DNA from: Platynereis dumerilii
Taxonomy: Eukaryota; Annelida; Polychaeta; Phyllodocida; Nereididae
Assembly: GCA_026936325.1 (NCBI GenBank)
Contig: JAPTHN010000106.1
Coordinates: 558,001-622,000 of the forward strand
DNA: 64,000 bases
Direction: 5' to 3'
The stretch's first letter is position 1, and each line of letters opens with the position of its first letter. A program made the translations under genes and the position numbers. The notes beneath the pieces were generated by a model. The model did no database searches. It was not told the origin of the DNA and was given only the letters and a program-made list of their open reading frames with translations. Below, one piece after another: positions 22,996-35,937 of this stretch.

Positions 22996-23526
22996 AGATT
23001 TTTTGTCGCAGCACAACGATTACAACTTTGACAAGTCTCTTCGGCCCAAAAGCCAGAATGGTTTAAATTGATTAGACTTGTTCAGACAGTCAAATTTTGC
23101 TTCACTAAGAAAAAGCAATGGATGGCTTAGAAATGTTCATATATTTTTGCATTATGTTTATAGTGTTCAGAAGCATAATAGAGAGGGTTAACCAATGCAT
23201 TGGTTACAACCAGTTTGTCAATTTTGGGTCTATAGTTTGATATAAATAATTAAAAATTATACTGTTTTTTTTTTCACACTCGACTTTAAGACTGGAATAT
23301 GCTTGTAGTCTTCGATATTCATGTACTGCTGCGTTGTACATCAGTATGTTAATAACAAATAGGTTGAAGTCAAGCATCAGTGATACATTAATCTTTCAGG
23401 GCATAGTAATGGCAGGCCCCCCCCCCACAGACATGTTGTCCAGTACATCATTCAATGAATCTGGAGATAGTCCTATCAAACTCCTTTCCCTTACACTAAT
23501 TGAAGTAATATTTTTATTTTACTCAC

Positions 23527-23679
23527 CGATGCAGATTCCATTTTTGAGCCGGTAGCCCCTCTTGCACACACAGAGCCCGGAATGGGCATCACAGCCTGCG
23601 AGATTCTGGTTGTAGGCACTGGGACACTGAGACACCGACAAACACGGGGCAGCGCTGGTCAGTGGTGCTGATGAAAGAT
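23527..23679 (-). CDS. Exon encoding an EGF-like six-cysteine module
   Basis: This 153-base minus-strand exon is preceded by TTTTCAG and followed by the strong donor GTGAGT. Only one frame is open; it starts after two bases and ends with one base left over, so it is a symmetrical phase-1 exon. The 50 full codons read LSSAPLTSAAP, then CLSVSQCPSAYNQNLAGCDA, then HSGLCVCKRGYRLKNGICI. Cysteine spacing is 5, 10, 6, 1 and 10 residues, ending in the C-x-C...GY....G.C pattern of EGF-like or EB-type modules. Such modules act outside the cell in binding or adhesion. Phase-1 symmetry is typical of shuffled extracellular modules. The next exon downstream was not found in the window. Confidence 0.68.
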
Positions 23680-24149
23680 CTGAAAACACAGGAAAGTCAT
23701 GTTTAAGGTCCTAACATGACTATTATGCCATTTGCATTTGCAGCTATTTTGGAAAATTACTTTTTAAAATCATGAATTGGTAATAAGTTGCATCATAGGA
23801 CTAATTATGAAAAAACTACATGAAAAGTTGAAACTGACTTGTTGAAGCCTATATACTATAGCCAACCTGCATGTATCATTTTAGAGTATATCAGCTGTTA
23901 TTATTACGAGTTATAACGCAGGAAAAAAGGTGTGAAGCTGGCAAATTGAAATGACTGAATTAACCCTGAATTCTGTCAGTCCCGTCATAGCTATAAATGC
24001 TGTTGGCAAAAAAAAGGACGGGGGTCAGTCTGCCTTCATCAGATATTTTAGCATCATCTGTGTTTCTTGGTTTTTTCCTGCCCAGAAGACGAACCATAAA
24101 GAAGCGGAGCAAGAAATCCAACAAAAACAACTCCATGGCTACCACAACT

Positions 24150-26095
24150 GTTACAGCCTTGTCATAAAGGAACCAATCAGGAAAAATTATCGGTCACTTT
24201 ACAAGTGTACATTGGGAGGCACTTGTTTATGTGGTGGAAAATTCTTGTTTTTTTCTCCCAGGATTTCGTTCTAAAGGAGTGTTTCTACCTCTCCAATGGC
24301 ATCTTTTGAAGAGTCTGTTTTCCGATTTTTTTTCTTCCGATTCTCCTTTTCTCGAGTTCTGTTGATCCCCTGAATAATCAAAAGCCGTATTCCTGAGCAG
24401 GTGATCCCAAAGACATTTGTGGACTATCTGGTCTCTTAATGAACTATTCACAAGGGACAGTTCTCCACATAAAAAGCTGCTCTTTCCTTTGGCTTGAATT
24501 ACTGTCTCATCAACTGTGGCTGTCAACAATGTGTAAGTCTGGTCCTTGTTAGTAAATTTCTTCTGCAAAATAGGAATGGTGTGCAACTGGTACAATTTTG
24601 ACATACTCTCATGTAATTCCATCTGTACATGTTTGGGTTTTGCAAAACATGATGATACATTTTTGTTAGCTGGTAGTCCTTGCATCAGCTTTTTCCCTTC
24701 TGTTTTGTGTCAGACAGCCTTGTCATTAAGCACAGGCACACTCCGGTATTAGTCAGTTGATACTCAGTATAAATATCATATTTCTAACAGACTGTACAGT
24801 CAGTCCAGGAGAGTGCCTGTGCATTAAGGAGTCAATCTGGAAAAAATACATGTCATTGTACAAGTGTACATTGGGAGGCACAATGCCTGGACCTTGTTTA
24901 TGCATTGGACAATTCTTATTTTTTCTCCCAGGGCTTCTTTCTAAAGGAGTGTTTCCAGTACTTTCTACCTCTCCAATAGCATCTTTTGAAGAGTCTCTTT
25001 TCTGATGTTTTTTTCTTCCGATTCTCCTTTTCTTGAGTTCTGTTGATCCCCTGAATAATCAAAAGCCGTATTCCTGAGCAGGTGATCTCAAAGACATTTG
25101 TGGACTCTCTCATCTCTTAATGAACTATTCAGAAGACACAGGTCTCCACATAAAAAGCTGCTCTTTCCTTTGGCTTGAATTACAGTCTCATCAACTGTGG
25201 CTGTAAACAATGGAAGTCTCGTCCTCGTTAGTAAATTTCTCCTGCAAAATAGAAATGGTGTGCATTTGGCACAATTTTGCCCTGTTCTCATGTAGTTCCA
25301 TCGGTAAGTCTAATGGCTGAGGCTAATAAGGCGTTGGCATTTTGCACCCCCTGCAAGACACCTCAACCTCGTGAGACACCATTTCATGACCGCATAAGTC
25401 TTATAACGCATGTACCACTGTATTGAAACATGTTTAATAAATACCATTGAGTGTGTATCAAGTAAAGATGATAGATTTGGGGCTGTTTTGGGTGATAGAC
25501 ATTTCCCATCCCTCTTCAACCTAAATCAATACACAGTGGAAAAAGTTCTCGCCAATTCTCGGGGTAATCAATTGAATTCACGTTCATTGTGAGATCTCGT
25601 CACGTGTTCTGGCTGCAAAGGAACACAATCAGTTGTTTCCCAAACCACAAACCTTGGATTGCTGTTCTGGTTTTTTGGTTGGTGTTGAGAATGAAATATA
25701 ATCAGGGTTCCCATTTTGCAATTAGATGAATGCAGCTGGTCACAAGCTGACAAAGCATCTTTTTGGTTTAGGATGGATCATAATTTTCTGCAGGTCTTGC
25801 ATACTGCAGTGATATTGGAAAGCTCACTAAGAAGCTGGATAATTTCTTGAATATGAATTGTAATATACCAATAAAAGTCATCCCATGTAACATGTATTTT
25901 ATTCGATACTCTTAAAGGGCAACACATCCACGACAGAAACAGACAAGTAACTATAAATAACTTTTCTGAGCCTCCCTTTACGCGCTGTCGGACACATTTA
26001 GTTCCAAATATTCAAAAAGCTAACTCGCTATGCAGTAGTATGGTATTTAGCGGATCCAGGTTAGTCTAGAATGATCAAAATGCCTTTCCCAGATA
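24150..26095. mobile_element. Foldback-like element, left arm
   Basis: The arm is the reverse complement of 28375-30715. Its outer part holds two tandem copies of a ~570-bp unit (about 24150-24725 and 24725-25310). Its inner part (25430-26095) is a single segment that matches 28375-29085 closely, for instance GAGATCTCGTCACGTGTTCT, TTGCAATTAGATGAATGCAG and GGCATTTTGATCA near the inner border. Long inverted arms made of tandem units are the hallmark of foldback elements, known for example from flies and sea urchins. The family here is not identified. Confidence 0.75.
24227..24685 (-). CDS. Unrecognised 152-codon ORF in the foldback arm
   Basis: Reads MQGLPANKNVSSCFAKPKHV, then VQMELHESMSKLYQLHTIPI and TLLTATVDETVIQAKGKSS. 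The composition is balanced and not low complexity up to about residue 110; then it turns Lys/Glu/Arg-rich. The frame is open upstream of the Met, so the start is not fixed. Three further copies of the underlying sequence (24.73-25.31, 29.69-30.33 and 30.24-30.72 kb) keep parts of the same peptide, for example VDETVIQAKGKSSFLCG, but are interrupted. No family was recognised. It may be a piece of the element's own protein or of a captured host gene. Confidence 0.35.
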   Translation of the reverse strand: MQGLPANKNVSSCFAKPKHVQMELHESMSKLYQLHTIPILQKKFTNKDQTYTLLTATVDETVIQAKGKSSFLCGELSLVNSSLRDQIVHKCLWDHLLRNTAFDYSGDQQNSRKGESEEKKSENRLFKRCHWRGRNTPLERNPGRKKQEFSTT

Positions 26096-28374
26096 ACACA
26101 CTGATGGCTCCGTCTGATTGGTTCATGAAACCAATGATGACCAATTACATTAAGCCAAAATGTTAGACAGCAAGTTTAAAAAGTCACCATAAGAACTATA
26201 AGCATTAAAATTGTTTGACATAATAATGCAGTTTTAAAAGAATTCTCAGAAATATGAAACATGTTAGATTGGATTCATAATCAGAGAAATGGGAGGTTTT
26301 AGGGTGTCAGCAATTATTCATGTTTTGTGTCACAAATTGTTTAATGATTGGGGTTTAACGAGGGGTAAGATCTATGGATCTTTAATGTCACAAATTGCTC
26401 CATAAAATTCACAGAGGACGTGCCTGGATGGCACATTAAATTAAAAACTAGACTTAAGTCATTATTGTTTTGCCAATGATTATGTTTGTTTGTATGTTTG
26501 TGTTTTAATGCCTCAGCAGTACCTTTGTGGGCTATATCGAGGCAGGCGATCGCCGTATGATTATGAGATGAGAAGACTGTGAGTCTGGCACATACCCTAT
26601 TAATTCAGGGATGCCCAGGGTCTTTCAGTTACCCCAGCATAGAACACTGGATACAACCCGCCTCCATTTAATGTCCCATGGGCTCGGACTAAAGTGAGTT
26701 CCGGGGTGGGATTCGAACCCACGCCCTCAGAGCCAGTGGTTGTGCAAACAAGCACTCTTAACCATTAGGCCACGGAGGAACTTTGCCAATGATTATACCT
26801 GAGTGTTTGGTTATTATTAATACACAGTTGGTAAACTGAAAAAAAAGGTTGGTTTTAAACAGACAAATTGAACATTACCTGGTGTCCTTTTAAAATGTTG
26901 TCAATACCCAAGGAAGTTGCTCATCATGAACAAATTATATGTAATCTGATCATCGATATGTTGTGAATAAACATAGCTCTTTGATGATATTAGACACAGA
27001 GTGTAGAAGGCCAAAAGCAAATTTTTTTTTCTGTTTTGAAGAAGCCTTTTTATTCAGTGCAGGTGTAAGGCCGGAAGCTGCCTTGCTTTTGCTTGGTACC
27101 GGTTGGAGATGTATAAATGTTGACAGAGTTGATACTTACAATTGTACTAATTGGAGAAATACCATCATCAGGGGTTCTTCACAATACACAATTTACTTGC
27201 CCAGCACAAACTTTAGCTGTATCCTATCTTAATGTGTAACTCCAGCACTGCAGTATCTCCTTCCTCAGAACATCACTTTAAGTTCATCTATTTGGTTTTG
27301 TCTCTCACACTCCCACCCACTCTCATGTTCTCTGTTTCCGCTTAATTCAATTGACATTTCAATAATGTGTCGACTGGCGCGCCGAAGAAATCCTTTGAAT
27401 TTGAAGATCATTTAATGAAATGATTGGAATCGTTAAGCACCAGTTTAATTGATCATGTTTGGATCTTTTGATCAATTACCCATTTGAAGGCCCATTACCC
27501 GAAGCGCAGTTTGTCATAATTACGAGCGACTCATCACGGTGTTTCGAAAAGCTCAAAAAGCCACAGAAGGGCGTTAGAAAAAGGAGCGGAATTAATTTTC
27601 CATTTGCAGGTTCAACCAATAAGTGTCATTGAATTGTAATGGAGCTTCAGGACAGACTGACAGATAGACAGATAGACTGACAGGCAACCGCTGTCAAGCA
27701 GGAATCAGAAACAGTTTTCAAGAACTTTATTCAAACTTGAAATTGAAAACAAAGCAATTAAGCAGCAAAAACGAAAATTGTTTTCGAAACTATATAAGAT
27801 TACCTTCAAACAGACAAAAACTTGTTAATCTTTCTTGGCGTCTCATACTTTCAATGGTTGAAGAAGACAACATGTAAAACAGAAACTATAGTGATAAAAA
27901 TTGGTAAACTACTGGATATCAGTAGAAATAAAATAGAGACAAAATAATGCATATTTGTCCATGTATGGGATCTTTACTAACAGGACAGTTTTACTGAATC
28001 ATTGTAGGAGATAAAACAAAAGCAGAGGTAGAATATTGCATCTCTGAAAGTCAGACTTAAAACCAATAACATATAAGATTTTACAGATGGCAGCACCAAA
28101 ATGGAATTTAAAAAACTAGCTCAACAGAATTACTCTTAAATATGAACCAGCCAGTTGAATAAAGTCATAATGCATAAATATACAAAAAGGACCCCAAAGA
28201 ATTATCTGCTAGAAGGAAGTAATCCAGAGTTGACAATCTTTCCTGTGACCAAAAAAGGTCTCTGAGTCAGCATTGACTCTGCGATTTGCAAGCAGGTACA
28301 TTAATGTAATTGCAAATGGGAACCCCGATTGTATTTCATTGTCAACACCAACCAACAAATCAGAAAAACATGCG
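26096..28374. other. Spacer between the foldback arms
   Basis: Holds a complete SINE-A (26484-26781) and otherwise no recognised gene. At 28290-28370 a string beginning with TACATTAATGTAATTGCAAA repeats, in direct orientation, a segment of the right arm at 28780-28860. No transposase-like frame is present. Confidence 0.5.
26484..26781 (-). mobile_element. SINE-A, full-length reference copy, 298 bp
   Basis: Flanked by a perfect 15-bp target duplication TTTGCCAATGATTAT (26469-26483 and 26782-26796). The head, read on the minus strand, has an A box in CGTGGCCTAATGGTTAAGAG and a B box in GTGGGTTCGAATCCC, so it descends from a tRNA with Pol III promoter boxes. The body includes AGACCCTGGGCATCCCTG and CTTCTCATCTCATAATCATA. 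The 3' end is CTGCTGAGGCATTAAAACAC and an ACAAAC-rich tail. A perfect duplication and intact boxes point to recent insertion. Confidence 0.95.
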
Positions 28375-29504
28375 GGAGGGGCATTTTGGAGAAAATATGC
28401 TTCGGTCGTTCTAGATTAACTTATCTTGATCCGCTACTGACCATACCACTACATGACGAGTAAGTTTTTGAATATTTGGAATTAGATGTGTCTGGCAAAA
28501 TGTAAAGGGAGGCTAGGAAAAATCTAATTATTTATAGAATATTGTCTGTTTCTGTCATCTATGTGTTGCCTAAGAAAGAGTAAGGAATAAAATACATAAA
28601 ACATGATAATGGTGATTTTTATTGACATATCAAAATTCATATATTAAGAATCAATCCTAAAACATATTCCAGAAATTATCCAACTTCATAGTGAACATTC
28701 CAATATCACTGCAGATTGCAAGACCCCCAGACAATAATGATCCATCCTGAACCCAAAAGATGCTTTGTCAGCTTGTGACCAGCTGCATTAATCTAATTGC
28801 AAAATGGGAACCCTGATTGTATTTCATTCTCAACTTCATCCAACAAACCAGAACAACAAACCAGTGTTTGTGGTTTGGGAAACAATTGATTGCGTTCCTT
28901 TGCAGCCAGAACACGTGACGAGATCTCACAATGAACGTGAATTCAATTGATTACCCCGAGAATTGGCGAGAACTTTTTTCACTGTGTATCGATTTAGGTT
29001 GAAGAGGGATGGGAAATGTCTATCACCCGAAACAACCACAAATGCATCATCTTTATTTGACACACAGTGTGTACGCATTCAACTGACACTTTAATTTCCA
29101 TTTCCATTAAATGTTACAGCCCTGAAACTGAAATGAATTGCTGTTCACAACAAACAGTAAAAATAACTGTTGTGTCAACAATAGTAATGAAAACCACATG
29201 TGGCCAAATATAGATATTGTCAGAATATAAAAAAAATGTAAATCTTAACCACAACGATTTCTTGTAAATGAACATAACATGAACGGGGATATAACCAATT
29301 TGATTGTGAAGGTACAAACAAAGTCAGTCTTTAGTGGATTTTGCGTCAGAGGAGAGACCAAAACCCCTCGAAAGACCACTTCATGACAATGGAAATTGTG
29401 GTCTTCTATCATACAGTATAGACAGCTGCAGTCACTTTCTTTCTCCCTGGAGAGAACAAAGACCAACTCTGCACATACAAAACACAGAAGCTGCTTTTGG
29501 CAAT

Positions 29505-29562
29505 AGGAATGAATAGGAATGAATGGGAAATAATAGGAATTTATAGGAATTAATAGGGACAG
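29505..29562 (+). repeat. Short AATAGGAAT tandem repeat
   Basis: Five imperfect units of the type AATAGGAATGA/TAGGAATTTA follow each other. This lies in the part of the right arm that has no left-arm partner. Confidence 0.85.
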
Positions 29563-30049
29563 ATTTGCCAGGTCCTTGAACTGCATGACATAATAATGCA
29601 ATGAGGGATCAGATGCCAGGTGGCATGTTGGATGTAATGTTCTCATTGTATGTTCAGTGGCATTTTCCTCTGTGGTAGACTCAATAAAGTAGTCCTACAA
29701 GCCTTTTCACCTGTAATAAATAGAGGCTTTTCTTTAATAATTATGAGGATGTGCCTCATACAGCCACAGTTGATGACACAGTTATTCAAGCCAAAGGAAA
29801 AAACGGCTTTTTATGTGGAGACCTGTCCCTTGTGAATTGTTCATTAAGAGACCTGAGAGTCCACAAATGTCTTTGAGATCACCTGCTCAGGAATACGCCT
29901 TTTGATTATTCAGGGGATCAACAGAACTCTAGAAAAAGGAGAATCAGAATAGAAAAAGGAGAATCAGAAGAAAAAACTTAAAAAAAGAGACTCTTCAAAA
30001 CATGCCATCGGAGAGGTAGAAACGCTCCTGTCCAATGCATAAACAAGGT

Positions 30050-30228
30050 CAGGGGAGGATCCAGAAAATTCCGGTGGGGGGGGTCTAACGGAATATTGCG
30101 TCGCGGAACGCGTAATTCACGACATAAAATGACTGCGCGTGAAAAAAATTAACATGTAAAAATATATAAATTTTGGTCCGGTGGGGGGGGGATGCATCCC
30201 CCCCATCCCCCCCCTGCGTCCGTCCCTG
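30050..30228. mobile_element. hAT-type MITE, 179 bp, inserted in the foldback arm
   Basis: Ends CAGGGGAGGATCCAG and CTGCGTCCGTCCCTG are flanked by a perfect 8-bp duplication AACAAGGT (30042-30049 and 30229-30236). G-runs near one end and C-runs near the other form part of the inverted structure. It is absent from the matching left arm, so it arrived after the arms existed. Confidence 0.9.
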
Positions 30229-30739
30229 AACAAGGTCAAGGCAATCCAGGTGTTGTGCCTCCCAATGTACACTTGTACAGTGACCTATATTTTTTCCAGA
30301 TTGGTTCCTGTTAATGAGAAGGCTGTCTGACATAAAACAGAAGGGAAAAAGCTGATGCAAGGACTACAAGAGCTCTAGTAATAATGTATTATCATGTTTT
30401 GCAAAACCCAAACATGTACAGATGGAATTACATGAGAGCATGGCAAAATTGTACCAGATGCACACCATTCCTATTTTTCAGAAGAAATTTACTAACGAGG
30501 ACCAGACTTACATTGTTTACAGCCACAGTTGATGACACTGTAATTCAAACCAAAGGAAAGAGCAGCTTTTTATGTGGAGACCAGCTTTTTATGTGGAGAC
30601 CTGTCCCTTGTGAATTGTTCATTAGGAGACGAGCGAGTCCACAAATGTCTTTGAGATCACCTGCTCAGGAATACGGCTTTTGATTATTCAGGGGATCAAC
30701 AGAACTTGAGAAGGAGAGGCTACGGTAGAAACGAAAAGA

Positions 30740-31402
30740 AAAACTGCAGTAAACAGGCTTACATGATGCTTTAAGAAAGGTAAAACATCTGATCAAGACA
30801 TGCGTAAAAAAACATCAGTCATCAAATGCTTGCATTAAATATTGTACTATAGATGTCATAATTATGAGACTCATAATAGTACACTGTAATAGAAATCTGC
30901 AGCATGTAATATTATATAATATCGATGAGTGTGCATATGCAAAGATTGTACATTAGTTGTCAGACACAAAGAGTCTTTTTTTTCGAAATGTAAGAACTTC
31001 CAGCAAGAGCATTTATAATTAATTATGAAGCCTTGAAATGGGCTTTATTGATATCCCACAACAGACAATGAAGTTCGGCAAAACACCATGTGATTCATTG
31101 TTCATCTATATAAATGTCTGACATTGTTATGTACTCAGTGGGCAATGAAGTGAAGACATCACAATGTTTTGATGCACTGATTTGTCAGTGTGATTTTTGG
31201 GATATTTTTGGCCGTCTTGAATCATTCAAAGTAAAAGTTACCTCATCAAATGTTTTTCTTAATGAATTTTGTATTCTTCAGTGACGTGACATTTATGAGG
31301 TTCATTGCGGCAAATAATATTAACTTTGAATCAAGTTTCCTGGAAGACTTCGTATAACAGTACTATTGCTCCTAAAGCGTCACTCTGCTATTTATCGTTT
31401 CC
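30740..31402. other. No recognised feature
   Basis: Unique within this window. Confidence 0.4.
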
Positions 31403-31705
<303 letters not shown>

Positions 31706-33216
31706 TTTTCTACCTAACACACAGCCTACAAACTGCAATAGCATGACTTGAACCTATAACCTCTCCAACCCAAGGCTAAATACAAGGATACCTGACAGCT
31801 GCTGATTTAGTGACTACTAACTAGCCTCCCAGGCATTTATGAGGAAATATGACACCTGCTAATAAATCAGTATTAACCCCAGCGTCAACTTGGTAAATAT
31901 CTGGGGTCCTTATGTCTACAAATCATTTAGTGCTAAACGGCAGGTAAATGTTGGTGTGACTGGGCATAATTCTTAATGATGGTGAGGCCCCCTTATTAAC
32001 TCGAGACCCCCATCTGTATTTACGGTACATAGGGAGTCATGTGACTGGATTGCTGAATCATTTATCGCAGATTAATACTGGGATGCAAGCATCAATTTAT
32101 TATTTCATGCCTTAGGCTAAGCCTTAATTGTAGACAAGTGGGTTTTGTTACAGATTCAGAGAATATGATATTTAAATGAAATTACAATTGGATAAATAAT
32201 TAATTTTGCAGTATCATTGAAATAACATGGACAATGTCATGGTAATACGTAGGTACAAAGGAAATAAATGTAGGTCTGACATTAAATCAAAGAAAGGTAA
32301 GTTATAAAAACACTGAATAATCAAAGAGACTTTTTCACTCACACAAGTTAAATAAATTTGGATATGGGTAAGGCCACGAAGTTGGGGCATCTTAGCTGAA
32401 AAAAGCTGTCAAAAAGAATGTTTGGAATTTTGACAAGAAATTATGAAATCTATTTCAGATAATCATATGCCCATATGAAATCAACATTCTTAAGGCTGTA
32501 AACGTTTCACTTTTTTATGAATGACTATTTATTTGAAATATTAAAAAACGTAACATTTTTCATATTTTGCCATTTCCGACTTCCAAGGTGCTTTGGATCC
32601 TCAAAATTGAATATTTTAATGAAATATAACCTGCTTGGGTCACCTTACAAAGGTTGTTGGAGCTCCCCATACACATGTATTTGATTTTTTTTTAAATTCA
32701 ATGTTTAAAAAACGTAACGGGACAATTAGGGTTCTGAGTTCTGTCGATGTAAAAGTAATGATGAAATATCTACTTTTTGGCTACTAACTACACAAATAAG
32801 GCAGACACTTATTTTCTGTGCTATTTTTGTTGGCCACACTGTTATGACTTAGCCGCAATGTAGACTTCAAAATCCAAGCCAGACATGTGGTAACAGAACA
32901 ATTCTTTAGAATGCTTAAGCTACTCTGGAAGTTCAGAAACTTTCAAAATTTAGCTGTTAAACTGTACTTAATACATTTAGCTATAATTGTAACCAAGGCT
33001 GAATTATATTTTTTGTTGCTCTCTGATGTTCTTGACAATTAAATGAAATTAATTGACCGCAACAGGACAAATATTCTGTTTGCATTACCTTCTGTACACG
33101 TTTTAAAGAAGTAATTGGATCAATAACACCTGTTACAACTAATTAGCACTCTACTTTTGATATATATATACTTTCTGCAGTGCAACCACTGTTTAAGTTG
33201 AATTTCAGAGAATTTT
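31706..33216. other. No recognised gene
   Basis: Unique sequence apart from early members of the GTAACAGGACA cluster (GTAACGGGACA near 32715, GCAACAGGACA near 33061). Confidence 0.4.
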
Positions 33217-33239
33217 GTAACAGGGACATGTCCTGTTAC
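33217..33239. repeat. GTAACAGGACA head-to-head palindrome, copy 1
   Basis: GTAACAGGGACA meets TGTCCTGTTAC in opposite orientation, with one extra G in the left arm. Confidence 0.9.
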
Positions 33240-33351
33240 ACGAAAAAAAACAACCCTTTCTTGCTCAAGGATAGGGAAAACAAACGTGAATCACACTAAA
33301 GAGTGGATCAATGGGCTTCAGAATAGGCTGAATTGCAAAATTCATATTTTT

Positions 33352-33430
33352 TAAATGTAATTAACATATCAAATTCTATTAAATGTAACACATCAAATTC
33401 TACTAAATGTAATTAACGCATCAAATTCTA
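33352..33430 (+). repeat. ~28-bp tandem repeat, three copies
   Basis: Units of the type AAATGTAATTAACATATC followed by AAATTCTATT. The middle unit lacks a few bases. Confidence 0.9.
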
Positions 33431-33710
33431 TTTCTTCCTACACCATAGAAGTGATTGGTGAATTTCAATTGCTTATTTGATGCAGTAGATACCTGACAGT
33501 CTTGAGAGAAACCCTAGGACCTCAAAAGGTGTGAATAGCAATTAGCCACTGAGGGGTATACCAGGTACAATTGTAAGAATATTAAACTTTGCAAAGATCA
33601 ATCACCAATTAGGCTGTAACATATTGCATCAAATGTAAACTTGGTTGATTTCAGAGAATCTAGTCTATGGCCTGTGGAACAAAGCCAAAAAATAACGTCC
33701 AAGCACTTTA

Positions 33711-34508
33711 CAGTCCTCGTTAGACTTACGTGGGATCTCAAGTTCTTTTCTATGCCGTTGAACTGTGATGTCAGCGATGACTGATTCTAGCATTGCAATA
33801 TATGTAAATTAACTACAAGCTGTGATGTCATTTTAAACTGGGTCAGATTTCCGGCTTCTGGCCAATGTGGATACTCCAAAACAGAGCGTCACAGTTTCAA
33901 CACAGTGTCAGAGTAAGCATTTCATATGGGATAGCCCCTGCAACCACATCATCACAGCTTGCCAGCCAATGGGCTTACAGTAAAAGTAAGCATCACAGTT
34001 TAAACATTGACATGTAGAAGGAAGCATTACATTTGTTATCCCAATGATCCATCATTGGCAATCACCAGTCTAATCTGACTAAATGGCAGCTTCATGAGCA
34101 TTCACAGTAGACAACAAGTTGTTTGATTAATCTGCAAACTTGCGACTTTACAACTTTAAACTTCAAGAGACCTTGTAATAAACAAAAGGCCTTGTCAATT
34201 TTTGTAAACACATGGATTATGCGACACATAATTGTTCTGGCAACCCATTGGCTAACAAGCTGTGATGTGGAACTTGCCTTGGTTTTCCCAGACCCAATTT
34301 TCACTCTGACACTGTGTTGAAACTGTGACGCTCAGTTTTGGAGAATCCACATTGGCTAGAAGCCGGGAAATCTGACCCAGTTTAAAATGACATCACAGCT
34401 TGTAGTTAATTTACATACATTGCAATGCTAGAATACAGTCATCTCTGACATCACAGTTCAACAGCATAGAAAAGAACTTGAGATTCCACGTAAATATAAC
34501 AAGGACTG
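33711..34508. mobile_element. Tc/mariner-like MITE with ~220-bp inverted arms
   Basis: The ends CAGTCCTCGTTA and TAACAAGGACTG are flanked by TA on both sides (33709-33710 and 34509-34510), the target of Tc/mariner elements. The arms match for over 200 bases, for instance CATTGCAATATATGTAAATT, AGCTGTGATGTCATTTTAAA and GTCACAGTTTCAACACAGTG. The centre (about 33925-34255) is not palindromic and has no transposase frame. It sits within the GTAACAGGACA cluster and splits it. Confidence 0.9.
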
Positions 34509-34510
34509 TA

Positions 34511-35500
34511 ACTTCAAGTTTAAGCCACGCATGAACTGTTTCTCATAGAAATGACATCATATATATACATGCCCTGAAGGATGTGTTACTGCACCATAAG
34601 GATTAAAATTACTCCGGAGGATCTTGTTCGCATCTATGGGGTGATGAAGCGTTTCTAAAGTGGAGGCCTAAGCCTGGGCTTAATATGAATAATAAAAAAC
34701 TGGCCCACTCTTATTAGGAAGCTTGAACTTGAGTGAGCACCGGTAAATATTGCCATGATAGGCCCATGAAATTGAGAGGAGAAAAATAGAATCCCATTTG
34801 TAAAGTTGATGTATCCTGTTTTGAAAACTTAAGTCAGCTATTCATAAATTCATAAATAGATGAACGACAGAAACTGTTGAGAAATTACAGTTTCAAACTA
34901 CATGGACAAGAAACTTTTTATGTTATTTCTTTTTATAGAAATTTAATGAAAAAAAAACTGCAGGCTTGAGGGAAAATAATCAATTAATCGTTCATCAATC
35001 GGCCAGGGTACCGGATTAATCAATTATTGATTTTCCAACCGATTCCTAGATAGATAGATTCTGATATAGATCCACATAGACAGACAGGCAGAATGGTAGT
35101 TATTTAGGTAGTTGGATAGCACATGTGTACATGGTGTGGGAGAGGTGATATATATTTGGGGGAGGGGGTAGTTCATCATTGGGTCTCTAAGGCTCGATTT
35201 TTCAGATCTTTGCTCAAATTCAATGCTAATTTACAAGCCTGCCGGATGTTTAGGGGGAAGCTGCCCCCTGCCCCCTCGTTTTATGCTTACAGTGTAGATA
35301 GGATAGATGTTCTAACAGCAACTCATTAAAAAGTGCTTGTATGTAAATTTTTAGTCTGGATCGTTTGCTAAAGTTGGCCATAAAGAAAATATCATGAATT
35401 TACAGGTATGGAACCCATGTGGAGTGTATTTGGCAAACAAGAAACTTGTTAGAAACATGAAAAACGACTAGAAACTAGAATGCAAAACCAGCTTCCGTCA
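34511..35500. other. No recognised feature
   Basis: Unique within this window, with a short (GATA) run near 35047. Confidence 0.4.
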
Positions 35501-35698
35501 TTTTTATTGCGTAACAGGACAAGTCTTCGTTACACAAGCAAACTCAGAGTACCACTCAATGCACCAGATACTGTGTGGATGCTATCTGAGATACTGAGAT
35601 GGTTAGAAATATTTGTGCCTTTCTTTTGCCATGAACATGCACAAACATTCTCCATACAATAATTCATAAAGTTGGAGAAATATTGTTTTAATGACAAG

Positions 35699-35782
35699 GT
35701 AACAGGACAAGTAATTGGACAAGTAACAGGACAAGTAACAGGACAAGTAATGGGCAAGTAACGGGACAAGTAACAAGACAAA
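35699..35782 (+). repeat. 12-bp tandem repeat GTAACAGGACAA, seven units
   Basis: Units are GTAACAGGACAA, GTAATTGGACAA, two exact copies, then GTAATGGGCAA, GTAACGGGACAA and GTAACAAGACAA. The unit is the half-site of the palindromes at 33217, 35938 and 36135. Confidence 0.95.
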
Positions 35783-35937
35783 TAGGAATAGAATGACTGT
35801 ATGCTCATAATAATGACAGTGCAGATGTCTGATTGCAGAATTTTGATACAGCAGCGTCGAGCAACAGTTAAATACACAAAATTCAGATTGTGGTTCTCCA
35901 TTCTAATGGCAAGTGGTGACACTTTGATACAAACTCA

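Larger units (their letters stand above)
28375..30715. mobile_element. Foldback-like element, right arm
   Basis: Reverse complement of the left arm, in the same order: single inner segment (28375-29085), then tandem units (about 29690-30330 and 30240-30715). Two extra pieces are present: about 600 bases of unmatched sequence at 29086-29690, and a small hAT MITE at 30050-30228. One unit carries a local 19-base duplication around AGCTTTTTATGTGGAGACC near 30564-30601. Confidence 0.75.

Noticed and set aside
26700-26781. tRNA gene on the minus strand
   Set aside because: The A and B boxes are real, but the sequence is the head of a SINE bounded by a target duplication and does not fold as a complete tRNA with paired acceptor ends.
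29245-29646. 133-codon minus-strand frame
   Set aside because: No domain, no splice context and no partner in the left foldback arm; composition looks random.
24150-30715. Complete autonomous transposon
   Set aside because: No transposase-like or integrase-like frame was found in the arms or the spacer, and the outer ends could not be fixed by a target duplication.
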